NCBI GenBank assembly: GCA_009773645.1
Contig: WSYB01000017.1
Location: forward strand, 1 to 64,000
Direction of reading: 5' to 3'
Length of the DNA stretch: 64,000 bases
DNA from: Geobacteraceae bacterium
Lineage (GTDB): Bacteria; Desulfobacterota; Desulfuromonadia; Geobacterales; Geobacteraceae
Position numbers and translations under genes: made by a program. This document shows positions 16,048-24,598 of the stretch, in pieces. The notes under the pieces are model-generated. The model had not been told where the DNA came from. It saw only the letters and a list, made by a program, of their open reading frames with translations, and ran no database searches. Position 1 is the first letter of the stretch; each line of letters starts with the position of its first letter.

Positions 16048-17333
16048 AGGAGGGTAATTGTGCTTCCCCGGGCACCGTTGCGCAGGATGCTGGTATCGTA
16101 GGCGTACTCCAGGTAAAGTACCGAATCCCACAGAAAGCCGCTGGTAACGGCGGCGGAGATCGCCTGGCCGCTATTATCCAGGAATCTCAGGCGGGTGGTG
16201 GTGAAGATTTCCCTGTTTACCCAGGCGTAGGTGCCGCGCAGATGGAGATAGAGGAAGAAGAGGAGTTCGCGACGGTACTCGGCAGAGCCGATCAGGTAGT
16301 CGGCGGCGGGGAACTGATTGAACATGGCGCCGGGGTAAACCTGTCGATAGAGGTCGTCGGTCTCGGTGGGGAACGGCCCGCCACCGACCCTGAAGGCGGA
16401 GAAGCGATCGAGAGTACCGTATGGGGCAGTACCCCCAAAGAAGCTCAAGATAAGGCGGTTTCTTTCGGAGAGACAGGGAAGACCTGTTGCAGCGGTCAGG
16501 TAGCCGGAGAGCTTGAAATAATCCCGTGTCTCATCCCGTGTGAAGGTGGAACCACCATAGTTGGCTTCGGACCAGCTGTCACGCCGCATGAATTCTGCGT
16601 CCATACCGGCCGCCATCCCGCGGTGGGGGAGTTCCAGAAGGTTTCTGCGCAGGCCGTCATAGCGGACCCTCAGCAGCGGCCCGTGCACCAGGGTGTTAGG
16701 GGGGAGGACAACGTTCTGGCCGGTTTCCGCCACATGTTTGGAATAGAGATGTCCTCCCTGATAGAAAAGCTGAACCCTGAGATCGTTGTCCGCCTGAAAG
16801 GGTCGCACCGGCAGGCGTAATCCAGCGCCCAGCCGGCCGTTCACCGTTCCCCAGACAATGGATGTCCGCTTCACCTCTATTCCGCCGGCTATCTCCGCGG
16901 TCGGGAAAGGGATGGTGTTGTTGTCCATGTGAGCCAGGAGCTGGAAGGGTCCGAAGGTTTGCGAGACATCGGCCTCGTTGACGAGGATGCTGAATATCCC
17001 GCGGAAGCGGGTATCGTCCCAGCGGTGTTTCAAGTAGAAGGCACCAAGGGGGAGGAAATCCTGTCCTGCCAGCGACGGTGCGAAAAGGATGCTCCCCAGC
17101 ACCAGGGCAGTAGCGTTGTCCCGGTCGCGGGCCAGGATATCGATGGTCTGCCCGAAGACCTGCGGATGATAGGGTTCTCCCGCCAGAGGGGTGTGGTATT
17201 CCGGCTCGTTAGCCGGGGCGGTTTGTTCTTTCTGTGGTGGTGGATCTGCGGCAGATGTCGCACTACACGGAAATCCCGTCAGGGTGAAGCAGAAAAGGAG
17301 GCAAAAGAGAGTGGGGAACCGGCGTTTCGACAT
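16029..17333 (-). CDS. Predicted outer-membrane beta-barrel protein
   Basis: About 434 residues, starting at ATG 17333 (an in-frame upstream extension to 17432 lacks signal character). The signal peptide is MSKRRFPTLFCLLFCFTL followed by a Cys/Ala-rich region ending SATSA-A. The rest alternates polar and hydrophobic residues with many Tyr/Arg/Gly turns and ends in ..LLWSKGF. A terminal Phe is the usual signature for BAM-dependent outer-membrane insertion. I do not recognise the family and substrate is unknown. It sits between a DUF5666 lipoprotein and the glycerophosphodiesterase, all on the minus strand. Confidence 0.7.
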   Translation of the reverse strand: MSKRRFPTLFCLLFCFTLTGFPCSATSAADPPPQKEQTAPANEPEYHTPLAGEPYHPQVFGQTIDILARDRDNATALVLGSILFAPSLAGQDFLPLGAFYLKHRWDDTRFRGIFSILVNEADVSQTFGPFQLLAHMDNNTIPFPTAEIAGGIEVKRTSIVWGTVNGRLGAGLRLPVRPFQADNDLRVQLFYQGGHLYSKHVAETGQNVVLPPNTLVHGPLLRVRYDGLRRNLLELPHRGMAAGMDAEFMRRDSWSEANYGGSTFTRDETRDYFKLSGYLTAATGLPCLSERNRLILSFFGGTAPYGTLDRFSAFRVGGGPFPTETDDLYRQVYPGAMFNQFPAADYLIGSAEYRRELLFFLYLHLRGTYAWVNREIFTTTRLRFLDNSGQAISAAVTSGFLWDSVLYLEYAYDTSILRNGARGSTITLLWSKGF

Positions 17334-17444
17334 AATGTAAAATATAGTCCGCTCTTGGTTGAATTGCAAGGAGTGTCGGCCACGTGAATTCAAAAAATGT
17401 TTAGATGCCTTGACAAGCCAGGGATTGGACAACCCTGAGATAAC

Positions 17445-17476
17445 AAAAAAAGAGGGCCAGCCGATCCGGCTGGCCC
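17445..17476 (-). terminator. Rho-independent terminator of the DUF5666 lipoprotein gene
   Basis: A perfect 10-bp GC-rich stem, GGGCCAGCCG (17454-17463) with CGGCTGGCCC (17467-17476), has a 3-base loop. On the minus strand it is followed by CTCTTTTTTT. It lies about 30 bp after the stop codon at 17507. Confidence 0.92.
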
Positions 17477-17506
17477 CTGAGGTTTACACTGGATGTGCCA
17501 TTGCGC

Positions 17507-19810
17507 CTAAATCTCCAGTTCCGCTTCTCTTACCGGCGCGGAAGTGGCGACACCCGGATCCCAGGTTACCTTGACGGCCGTGACGTTCTCGGTTATGGCG
17601 TTGAAGAAATCGGCCTTGGTAAGTGTGGTCGGGGTAGGCACCTTGTTATCCACAAAACGGGTGCCGGTATTGGCCGTAATCCCGGCGATGGTCAGCGTGC
17701 CCGCCGCGGCATCCTTGGCGGTAACCGGCCCGCGAAGGAACGGCCTGAATTTCAAAGGATCGGGAGCCAGGTCCACAAGGTCAAGACGGCTGGCAATGAT
17801 GTCGGAGCCGTTTGCCGCGAGATTCCCCCGGATAAGCAGTTCCTGCCCGGCTGTCACTGTGGCCAGATCGAGGGTTGCGCCGTTGAGCCCCCGCATGTCG
17901 GTTGCGCTGGTGATGATCACCTTTTTGCCGAGGAGGGTGAGGTTGGCCTGTGTTGTGGCGGTGGCGGCGTTAACCGATTCCACAAGGGCGTCGATCCTGA
18001 TATTGTCCTGGAACTCGACCTTGGTGGCGTTGATGATGCCCCCCACCATATTCCCCTCCGCCTCAACCTTCATGCCGACGGCAAGATCGGCTTTGATGCC
18101 GCCGACAAACAATGTGGTGGCGGTGAGGTGAACCTGCTGGCCGTTCACGATGAAGTCATCCGGCGCGATGAGTTTGGTGACGAAGCCCTCGTTCTGTTTC
18201 TTCTCATTTTCCGCTGCTTCCAGCACATCCTCCAACTCCACCTTGGTCGCGGTGACGGCGCCGGCCACTGCTGCAAGGGTCCTGACCTCGACGAATGAGC
18301 CGTTGGCAGCGCCCACCGGGAGGGCGACACCGCTGCCGAGGGTTACTGCGATGCCGGTAGTGGCGTTCTTGTCCAGAAGGAGGGTAAAGGTGTTGCCACT
18401 GAGGCCGCTGATGAAACCTTTGGCCTCGAATTCGGTCAACAGGTTATTTTTTTCAATGTGAGTTGCCGTAATCAGCCCCCGGTCGTCCGGCAGACCGCTG
18501 ATCCCCACCTTATCACCGACCGCGAGGCCGGTGAGCTTCGCAGGATCGTCCAAGACTATCTTCTGCCCCATGATCGTGATGGAATCTACTCCCTTATCGT
18601 CGATTTTCCCTTCAAGGGTGTTCCTGAATTCGATCTCCTGGGCAAGGCCGGTTGTGCCGTTGTTATCGAACCCACCCTTGACCGTGACGACCATGCCGGA
18701 TTTCAGAAGGGTTTCAATCTCGGTCTCGCTCTGGAGGACCCTGTCCGGCGTGGTCTTGTCATCCCGCAAGTGGAGCTTGGCGCCGATGGTCTTGAATTGC
18801 ACGCCGTTGACAAAGAGGCCGCCGGCGAACTTTTCGATTTTCCCTTTGCTGAGACCGCCGTTCACCACCTTGAAGGTAATCTTCTCGGCTATCAGAATGC
18901 CGCCGACGACCGTCCCTTTCGCCTCCAGTTTCCTGGCAAGGGCGAAATTGGCCTTGATGCCGTCCACGAACACGGTCTGGGCATTGGTCTGGACGCGCTG
19001 TCCGTTGAGAACGAAGTCATCCGCTGTGCCGCTTGCAGGGAAGCCCTCTATCGACACCTTCTGATTCTCGGCCGGTTTCAGTTCGATTTCAGCTTCCAGA
19101 CTGGTGGCTGTAATGACACCGCCTGCCGCAGTAGTGGTCTTGACCTCGATAAAGGAACCTTCTGCGGGAAGCGCAACTCCAGCAGCGAGGTTCACGGTTA
19201 TCCCCGAGGGGGCGTTTGGCGACAAGAGAAGGGTAAAGCTGGAACTGCTTCCAGCAATCAGCTTGACGAAACCCTTTGCTTCGAATTCGGTGATATTGAC
19301 TTTCCTTTCAAGGTGGGTCGCCTTGATCTGCCCCTTGTCGTCCGGGAGACCGCTGATTTCAACGACATCGCCCGGCTGAAGCGTGGCAAGAAGCGCCTTG
19401 ACCGAATCGTCCACGATGATCTTCTGCCCCAGAACTATCAGGAAATCCGCACCTATTCCGCCAGGATCTATTTTGGCTTCAAGAGTGTTCCTGAACTCGA
19501 CTTCCTGGGCAGTGCCGGTTGCACCATTCCTGTTCACGACCCCCTTGACGGTAACCACCATCCCCTTTTTCAGGAGGTCCTGCACTTCCGCCTCTGTCTG
19601 GAGCAACTTGTCGGTCTTGTCATCCCGCAGGTGCAGGGTGGCACCGGCTGTCTTGAATTCGACGCCGTTTACAAAGATGCTGCCAAATTTTTCGATTACC
19701 CCTTTGGTGACGACTGCATCCACCTCAAAGGATGGGTCGTTCGCGGTTCCGCCACAGGCGGCGAGAACTAGAATTGCCAAAAACAGACATGGCAAGTAAA
19801 TTTTCCGCAT
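17507..19810 (-). CDS. Large lipoprotein with duplicated DUF5666-type modules
   Basis: 767 residues. The lipobox LVLAACGG gives an acylated Cys at about residue 19. The protein is almost entirely repeated beta-rich OB-like units of the DUF5666 kind: GMVVTVKG, GDVVEISGLPDDKG, ATHLERK and GSFVEVKT recur. A long segment is duplicated: one copy begins near residue 36 (VIEKFGSIFVNGVEFKT) and the other near residue 326 (KIEKFAGGLFVNGVQFKT), and both contain HLRDDKT and EVEFRNTLE/EIEFRNTLE. Role unknown; probably membrane-attached in the periplasm or at the surface. GGAGGT precedes the start and a strong terminator follows the stop. Confidence 0.85.
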   Translation of the reverse strand: MRKIYLPCLFLAILVLAACGGTANDPSFEVDAVVTKGVIEKFGSIFVNGVEFKTAGATLHLRDDKTDKLLQTEAEVQDLLKKGMVVTVKGVVNRNGATGTAQEVEFRNTLEAKIDPGGIGADFLIVLGQKIIVDDSVKALLATLQPGDVVEISGLPDDKGQIKATHLERKVNITEFEAKGFVKLIAGSSSSFTLLLSPNAPSGITVNLAAGVALPAEGSFIEVKTTTAAGGVITATSLEAEIELKPAENQKVSIEGFPASGTADDFVLNGQRVQTNAQTVFVDGIKANFALARKLEAKGTVVGGILIAEKITFKVVNGGLSKGKIEKFAGGLFVNGVQFKTIGAKLHLRDDKTTPDRVLQSETEIETLLKSGMVVTVKGGFDNNGTTGLAQEIEFRNTLEGKIDDKGVDSITIMGQKIVLDDPAKLTGLAVGDKVGISGLPDDRGLITATHIEKNNLLTEFEAKGFISGLSGNTFTLLLDKNATTGIAVTLGSGVALPVGAANGSFVEVRTLAAVAGAVTATKVELEDVLEAAENEKKQNEGFVTKLIAPDDFIVNGQQVHLTATTLFVGGIKADLAVGMKVEAEGNMVGGIINATKVEFQDNIRIDALVESVNAATATTQANLTLLGKKVIITSATDMRGLNGATLDLATVTAGQELLIRGNLAANGSDIIASRLDLVDLAPDPLKFRPFLRGPVTAKDAAAGTLTIAGITANTGTRFVDNKVPTPTTLTKADFFNAITENVTAVKVTWDPGVATSAPVREAELEI

Positions 19811-19867
19811 GTTGTACCTCCTCGGGATGTTTCCCTCACTATTCTTTCTGCACGGTCTTATTCTTAA

Positions 19868-19895
19868 ATAATATCGCGACTGCCGGGAAAGTCAA
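19868..19895 (-). promoter_or_regulatory. Sigma70-like promoter of the DUF5666 lipoprotein
   Basis: On the minus strand: TTGACT (19890-19895), 16-bp spacer, TATTAT (19868-19873), about 60 bp before the ATG. The -35 box overlaps the stop of the PIN toxin gene. Confidence 0.5.
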
Positions 19896-20305
19896 TTGTG
19901 CTGGTTCTTGTAGAATGCCAGAAACTCGCCTGGAGAAAGAACCGTTACAGCCCGGCACAGATCGGATGGAAAATGAACTTGGTGTCCCGTGACAAGACAT
20001 ATCACGTCTACAGCAAGAGCTACTTCCAGGAATGGTTCATCGTCAAGATCAGGGAGTGATTGGAAGAGCGGAGAGGAAGCTACCGTAAGGCCACGATACT
20101 CAATTTGATCAAGAAGAGCAGCGACCTTGTCTTTGTCAAACTTGAATTTCGGCCGGGCGAGAACTTCTTCATATCCCCTCAAGATGCGGGCATCGAAGGA
20201 AAGAGTCAGTTCACCGGACGAAACCATGCGGACGATTTCCCCGCAAAGTCCGAAAGGTGACAAAAGACCGGCAACAAGCACATTAGTATCGAGGACAATA
20301 TTCAT
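19892..20305 (-). CDS. PIN-domain toxin, type II TA system (COG1569-like)
   Basis: 137 residues. The first catalytic Asp is in MNIVLDTNVLVAG. A middle acidic residue lies in LRGYEEVL, and the DLDDEPFLEVALA block plus LVTGHQVHFP form the C-terminal acidic site and the usual family ending. Such PIN proteins are ribonucleases blocked by a partner antitoxin. The ATG overlaps the stop of the upstream Phd-like gene by 4 bp, the standard antitoxin-first arrangement. Confidence 0.88.
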   Translation of the reverse strand: MNIVLDTNVLVAGLLSPFGLCGEIVRMVSSGELTLSFDARILRGYEEVLARPKFKFDKDKVAALLDQIEYRGLTVASSPLFQSLPDLDDEPFLEVALAVDVICLVTGHQVHFPSDLCRAVTVLSPGEFLAFYKNQHN

Positions 20306-20601
20306 TGCACTCGTGCACGCTTTTTGCGGACAGCTTTGATTTCGGCGTCAATTTCGCCCATTGTGATCCTGTCCGTCCCCTGTTCGGCAGATCGGAGTTG
20401 TAGACTTGCCACCGCTTTGACTGCGCGTGCCTGACGGAATGCAGACAAAGACTCTTCGAGATTCGACTCGCTTATAGCCGCAAGAATGGCAATAGGTCTT
20501 CCGTTGCTGGTGATGATCATTTCCCGTTCCTCCGGGAGTTCTTTCCAGACTTCGGCTGATTTACCTCTTAAATCACGTACGCTGACAAATTTCATTATCA
20601 T
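20302..20601 (-). CDS. Phd/YefM-like antitoxin
   Basis: 99 residues. The N-terminal FVSVRDLRGKSAEVWKEL and MIITSNGRPIAILAAI pattern is the Phd/YefM DNA-binding fold; the C-terminal half is charged and would wrap the toxin. Two ATGs (20601 and 20595) are possible. It is the first gene of the pair with the PIN toxin. Upstream is a run of three short direct repeats that could include its operator. Confidence 0.85.
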   Translation of the reverse strand: MIMKFVSVRDLRGKSAEVWKELPEEREMIITSNGRPIAILAAISESNLEESLSAFRQARAVKAVASLQLRSAEQGTDRITMGEIDAEIKAVRKKRARVQ

Positions 20602-20604
20602 GGA

Positions 20605-20665
20605 TGTCCCCGGAACTGTCTGGTCCCCGGAACTCGCTAGGTGTCCCCGGAACTCGCTTGGTCAT
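20605..20665. repeat. Three direct copies of GTCCCCGGAACT
   Basis: GTCCCCGGAACT occurs three times in about 60 bp (second and third copies extend to CGCT). They lie in the 88-bp region between the two toxin-antitoxin pairs, directly upstream of the Phd-like antitoxin. They could be operator repeats or debris from a REP-like element. Confidence 0.7.
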
Positions 20666-20689
20666 GGTCCGAGCGCATGTTATCTTTTC

Positions 20690-21100
20690 TCAGAGATTTG
20701 AAAGATACTCGTCTACGAATTCACGCGGTTTCAGCACTCGAATTTCCCGAAAACCAGACACATGCAGTAAATGTTTGTCGCCGCTCACGATCACTTTGCT
20801 TTTGCTGGCAAGCGCACAGGCAAGAAATTTGTCATCATCGGGATCTACGCAGACAGGCTCAGGCAAGCTTTTGGCATGCACCATCTCTGCCTTGATTGTC
20901 ACCAGCTCAAGAATCTGCCCCAAGTCAATTAAGGGGAACTGCTCTGCCAAGGCCGCCCCCACTCTTTGGTATTCTTCAAGGATCTCCGGTGAGATTACCA
21001 GCTTCAGGTTGCCATCACGCCATGCTCGAAGAATTTGATACGGAGGTCCCGTGAAAAAGATGCCAGACACAAAAACATTCGTATCGAGGATTACCCTCAT
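20690..21100 (-). CDS. PIN-domain toxin, second TA pair
   Basis: 136 residues with the PIN acidic residues in MRVILDTNVFVSGIFF, EEYQRVG, VDPDDDKFLACALA and VIVSGDKHLL. All four expected acidic positions are present, so it is likely active. It overlaps the upstream AbrB-like antitoxin gene by 4 bp. It shares fold but only limited sequence with the PIN protein at 19892-20305. Confidence 0.88.
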   Translation of the reverse strand: MRVILDTNVFVSGIFFTGPPYQILRAWRDGNLKLVISPEILEEYQRVGAALAEQFPLIDLGQILELVTIKAEMVHAKSLPEPVCVDPDDDKFLACALASKSKVIVSGDKHLLHVSGFREIRVLKPREFVDEYLSNL

Positions 21101-21360
21101 TTCCGGCCCCGCACCTTGGCAATGGCGGCGGTGATGTCAGATTGTTTTAGACCGGCCTCTTTGCCTTGTCTACGGGCCTCTGCAATCAATGTGTCAAACT
21201 CCTCCATAGATGGCGGTGATATCGCCTTAAGGATAACCACATCATTCTCGCCAACCACGACGAATTGAGAACCGGCCTTTAATTTGAGTCGCTTCCGGAT
21301 ATCCTCCGGAATGACGACCTGACCTTTGGATGACATTTTTGTTGTCGCTAGATTTGCCAT
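21097..21360 (-). CDS. AbrB/MazE/SpoVT-fold antitoxin
   Basis: 87 residues. The swapped-hairpin DNA-binding start TTKMSSKGQVVIPEDIRKRL is diagnostic for the AbrB/VapB group, followed by GSQFVVVGENDVVIL. The C-terminal part binds the PIN toxin. AGGAGAC lies upstream of the ATG. A perfect palindrome overlaps its promoter, fitting autorepression by the antitoxin or complex. Confidence 0.9.
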   Translation of the reverse strand: MANLATTKMSSKGQVVIPEDIRKRLKLKAGSQFVVVGENDVVILKAISPPSMEEFDTLIAEARRQGKEAGLKQSDITAAIAKVRGRK

Positions 21361-21386
21361 GATATGTCTCCTGGAAGCTGATATTT

Positions 21387-21402
21387 ATCTTACCAGTAAG
21401 AT
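21387..21402. promoter_or_regulatory. Perfect palindromic operator of the AbrB-PIN pair
   Basis: ATCTTAC-CA-GTAAGAT, a 7-bp inverted repeat with 2-bp centre, overlapping the downstream edge of the -10 box and 27 bp before the antitoxin start. Confidence 0.7.
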
Positions 21403-21429
21403 TCTATGGCAATAAACGGACAATGGCAA
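21401..21429 (-). promoter_or_regulatory. Sigma70-like promoter of the AbrB-PIN pair
   Basis: TTGCCA (21424-21429), 17-bp spacer, TAGAAT (21401-21406) on the minus strand. The rest of the 315-bp gap 21361-21675 shows only the cstA terminator and AT-rich DNA. Confidence 0.6.
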
Positions 21430-21636
21430 GAAGAAACATGGCTTTTGATTAAATAAGATAACAGTTCGCAAAAACACTAGCTTGACTGGTGTATTCTGTT
21501 GTTCGGCATTCCGAGTCGTTACCAATCTTTTTCAGGCAATTCGTCAAATTGAAAAGCCGTTTCAATTAGACATGCAATCATGCCTGATGGCAGTTAAGCC
21601 TCGTCAGTAAAGGCTTTATGGACAAACAGACCATTT

Positions 21637-21665
21637 TGAAAAGCCGGATCAACTATATATCCGGC
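21637..21665 (-). terminator. Probable terminator after cstA
   Basis: GCCGGAT (21643-21649) pairs with ATCCGGC (21659-21665). On the minus strand the stem is followed by TTTTCAAAATGG. It lies 10 bp after the cstA stop. Confidence 0.6.
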
Positions 21666-21675
21666 GTTTACGGAC

Positions 21676-23604
21676 TCAATTGCCGGACTCGCAATCAACC
21701 ACTTCGCTCGTGACGATCTCCCGCGTCTCGGTGACGTAGCCGTACCACTTGTAGAGCATGTCTGCCAGGGCGATGACCGCGAGGAGCGCCATGAGGAAGA
21801 CCAGGAACGCGTCGAGCTTGAAGTTGAAGGCTTCCGCCGCCGTTGCCGCCTTGGCGGCCTTCCCCATGAACATGCCGATCAGGCTCCAGGAGGCGGTGAA
21901 GGTGGTGGAGAACATGAACACCATGGGGATGAAGGTGGTCCAGGCGTACCTCGTCTTCCCGCTCTTTATCAGCACCGTGGTGCCGACCCCGAAGGCAATG
22001 GCGGCCAGGAGCTGGTTGGAGACGCCGAACATCGGCCAGATGGTGGAGATGTTGCCGGAATGGATGAGATAGGCCCAGGCGCCCACCACCAGGAGGCTCG
22101 TGGCGATGATCCCCGGAATCCAGCGCTGGCGCGCGAGGGGTTGATAGACGTGACTACCCAGCTCCTGGAGGAGGAAGCGCGCCACCCTCGTCCCGGTGTC
22201 CACGGTGGTGAGGATGAAGAGGGCCTCGAACATGAGAGCGAAGTTGTACCAGTAGGGCATCAGCCCCTTCATGCCGGGGATGGAGGAGAGGATGGAGGCC
22301 ATCCCCACCGCGAGCGACACGGCCCCCCCAGGCCTCCCCACCACGTCGGTCCCGACCATGGCGGAGAGCTCCCGCACCCGCTCCACGGGGAAGCCGAGCG
22401 CTGCGATGGCATCGAAGGAGAGCTTGGTGTTGATGGCGAAGTAGTCTCCGGGGATGAGGATGGTGGCGGCCACCAGCGCCATCACCGCCACGAACCCTTC
22501 CGCCAGCATGGCGCCGAAACCGATCATCGGTATCTCCCGTTCCGACATGATCATCTTCGGCGTGGTCCCCGACGAGATGAGGGAGTGGAAGCCGGAGACG
22601 GCGCCGCAGGCGATGGTGATGAACATGAAGGGAAAGAGCTTGCCGGGGATGATGGGGCCGCCGCCCCCCACGAACCGGGTTACGGCGGGCATCTGGATTT
22701 CGGGGGCCATGGCGATGACTCCCACCGCCAGGAGCAGCACGGTGCCGATCTTCATGTAGGTGGAGAGGTAATCCCTGGGACAGAGGAGCATCCAGACCGG
22801 AAGAATGGATGCAACAAAGCCGTAGACGGCGATGGCAAGCACGAGACTGTTTTTCGACAGGTTGAAGAAGGGGTCGAGGAAGGAGCCGGGGACATAATGC
22901 CCTGTCGCCACGGCGGCGATGAGGAGGACGAAGCCGATGGCGCTCACCTCCCCCACCTTCCCGGGCCTGATGCGGTAGAGGTAGAGTCCCATGAAGAGCG
23001 CGATGGGAATCGTGACGGCGATGGTGAAGGTCCCCCACGGGCTCTTCGCCAGGGCATTCACCACCGCAAGCCCCAGCCCCGCCAGGGCGACGATGATAAT
23101 GAAGATGATGGCGAGCGACGCGGCGAGCCCCCCCACCGGCCCGATCTCGTCCTTGGCGATCTGGGCCAGTGACCGGCCGTTTCTCCGCACCGAGGCGGCG
23201 AGTATCACCATGTCATGCACGGCGCCACCCAGGGCCGCGCCCACCAGTATCCAGAGGAAGCCGGGAAGATAGCCGAACTGGGCGGCCAGCATCGGGCCGA
23301 TGAGGGGACCGGCGCCGGCGATTGCCGCAAAGTGGTGGCCGAAGAGCACCCACCGATTGGTGGGGTGGTAATCCATCCCGTCCTTGAGCCTCGTGGCGGG
23401 GGTGGTGTAGCCCGCGTCGAGTGAGAGAACCTTGGCCGCGAGAAACGACGCGTAGAAGCGGTAGATGACTGCATAGAAGCACCCTGCCGCGGTAACGAGC
23501 CAGAGGGCGTTCACCTTTTCACCGGGATTGATCACGCCGGCGGCACCGGCGAAGGAAATTGCCGCTACCAGGGAAACGAGCAGCCAGACGAGTTTCTTCA
23601 TCAT
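21676..23604 (-). CDS. cstA: Carbon starvation protein CstA family transporter
   Basis: 642 residues and about 15 hydrophobic segments. Family hallmarks are the CstA start LWLVTAAGCFYAVIYRFYA, DGMDYHPTNRWVLFGHHFAAIAG, GPLIGPMLAAQFGYLPG and GAVHDMVILAASVRRNG. CstA-type proteins import peptides or pyruvate under carbon limitation; which of these applies here is not visible. AGGAGGCGG precedes the start. It stands alone with its own terminator. No pyruvate-sensing two-component genes are adjacent. Confidence 0.93.
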   Translation of the reverse strand: MMKKLVWLLVSLVAAISFAGAAGVINPGEKVNALWLVTAAGCFYAVIYRFYASFLAAKVLSLDAGYTTPATRLKDGMDYHPTNRWVLFGHHFAAIAGAGPLIGPMLAAQFGYLPGFLWILVGAALGGAVHDMVILAASVRRNGRSLAQIAKDEIGPVGGLAASLAIIFIIIVALAGLGLAVVNALAKSPWGTFTIAVTIPIALFMGLYLYRIRPGKVGEVSAIGFVLLIAAVATGHYVPGSFLDPFFNLSKNSLVLAIAVYGFVASILPVWMLLCPRDYLSTYMKIGTVLLLAVGVIAMAPEIQMPAVTRFVGGGGPIIPGKLFPFMFITIACGAVSGFHSLISSGTTPKMIMSEREIPMIGFGAMLAEGFVAVMALVAATILIPGDYFAINTKLSFDAIAALGFPVERVRELSAMVGTDVVGRPGGAVSLAVGMASILSSIPGMKGLMPYWYNFALMFEALFILTTVDTGTRVARFLLQELGSHVYQPLARQRWIPGIIATSLLVVGAWAYLIHSGNISTIWPMFGVSNQLLAAIAFGVGTTVLIKSGKTRYAWTTFIPMVFMFSTTFTASWSLIGMFMGKAAKAATAAEAFNFKLDAFLVFLMALLAVIALADMLYKWYGYVTETREIVTSEVVDCESGN

Positions 23605-23734
23605 CTTCCGCCTCCTTCAACCACCAAAACCACTATTCCTGTTTCATTTTATTTAAAAGCCCCAATATTTTCCCCTTCTTTGTCCGTAACTTCAAGAAAA
23701 AAAATACCTACTCTTAGGAGGCTGTCCCAGACTC

Positions 23735-24430
23735 CTAGGCGAAGGAGATCCGCTTCCTTCCCAGGAAATCGTCCACGAGGGGAGGCCGGTCGAGGAAGGT
23801 CTTCACAGATCGCGTCAGCTCCATGCTGCGGTAATCCATCCCGAGACGCTCCACCCCCTTCCCGATCTCCCTGAACGCCCCTTCCATGAGGAGTTTATGG
23901 GCAAGGTTCTGGAGGATGGGCTCCTCCTCGTCGTAGGCGCAGGAAGCAAGCGCCCGCCGGCACAGCTCCGGGTCGGTAGAGGTAAGGGCGCGGCAGAGAA
24001 GCGGCCGCACCGGGTGGATGGCACACCACCCCCTCTCGTCGAGGAAGGCACAGTTGATTCTCAGTCGGATCCGTTCATCGTCATCCACCCAGCGGACCCT
24101 ATCGGCCAGCCACTCCACCTTCGCCCTGATCTCCGTGAGTTCCCTCCCGGAGAATGTCTTCCGTACGAACTCGGCAATGGCGATAGCCTCCGGCACGAGA
24201 ACCGCCACATTCACCGTGCAGCAGGCGGAGCAGCCCCCCTTGCAGGCGATGTGAGCCGTTTCTTCCGGGCCGAGGCGCTTTTCGAGCTCGCCTTCCGCGT
24301 ACGCCGTCAACTCCCCCATGATCGCCCCGATGTCGGCAGCGGTCCGGGCGTTCGCCAGCTTTTCCGCCAAAAGCCCCGCAATCTCCTCGGTAAAAGCCAG
24401 GTAGTCGTAGATTTCAGGCAACATTGTCAT
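23735..24430 (-). CDS. YkgJ-family cysteine-cluster protein
   Basis: 231 residues. A Cys cluster CKGGCSACC lies at about residues 63-71 and further Cys occur at INCAFLDERGWCAIHP and PLLCRAL, the pattern of the CxxCxxCC zinc/iron-chelating family (PF03692-like). Function in the family is unresolved; metal-cluster binding is likely. It is divergent from the RdgC-like gene across 168 bp. An inverted repeat (23715-23737) overlaps its stop, with an A8 run 10 bp beyond, perhaps a weak terminator. Confidence 0.82.
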   Translation of the reverse strand: MTMLPEIYDYLAFTEEIAGLLAEKLANARTAADIGAIMGELTAYAEGELEKRLGPEETAHIACKGGCSACCTVNVAVLVPEAIAIAEFVRKTFSGRELTEIRAKVEWLADRVRWVDDDERIRLRINCAFLDERGWCAIHPVRPLLCRALTSTDPELCRRALASCAYDEEEPILQNLAHKLLMEGAFREIGKGVERLGMDYRSMELTRSVKTFLDRPPLVDDFLGRKRISFA

Positions 24431-24598
24431 CCCTCCCCGAAACGGTGCCGTTACGCATGTGATATATTTTCGACGAAAATCCGTTCCCTGTCAAACGGTC
24501 ATTCCCCGTAAAGGCCCCCACGCACAATTTGCTTGCCCGATTTCATGAAAAGGTGTATCCATTTGTGCTCCGAATTTTTTCACCGAAGGAGCATTGTC

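Noticed and set aside
20605-20665. Insertion-sequence end near the toxin-antitoxin pairs
   Set aside because: Three GTCCCCGGAACT direct repeats but no transposase or inverted terminal repeats in the window.
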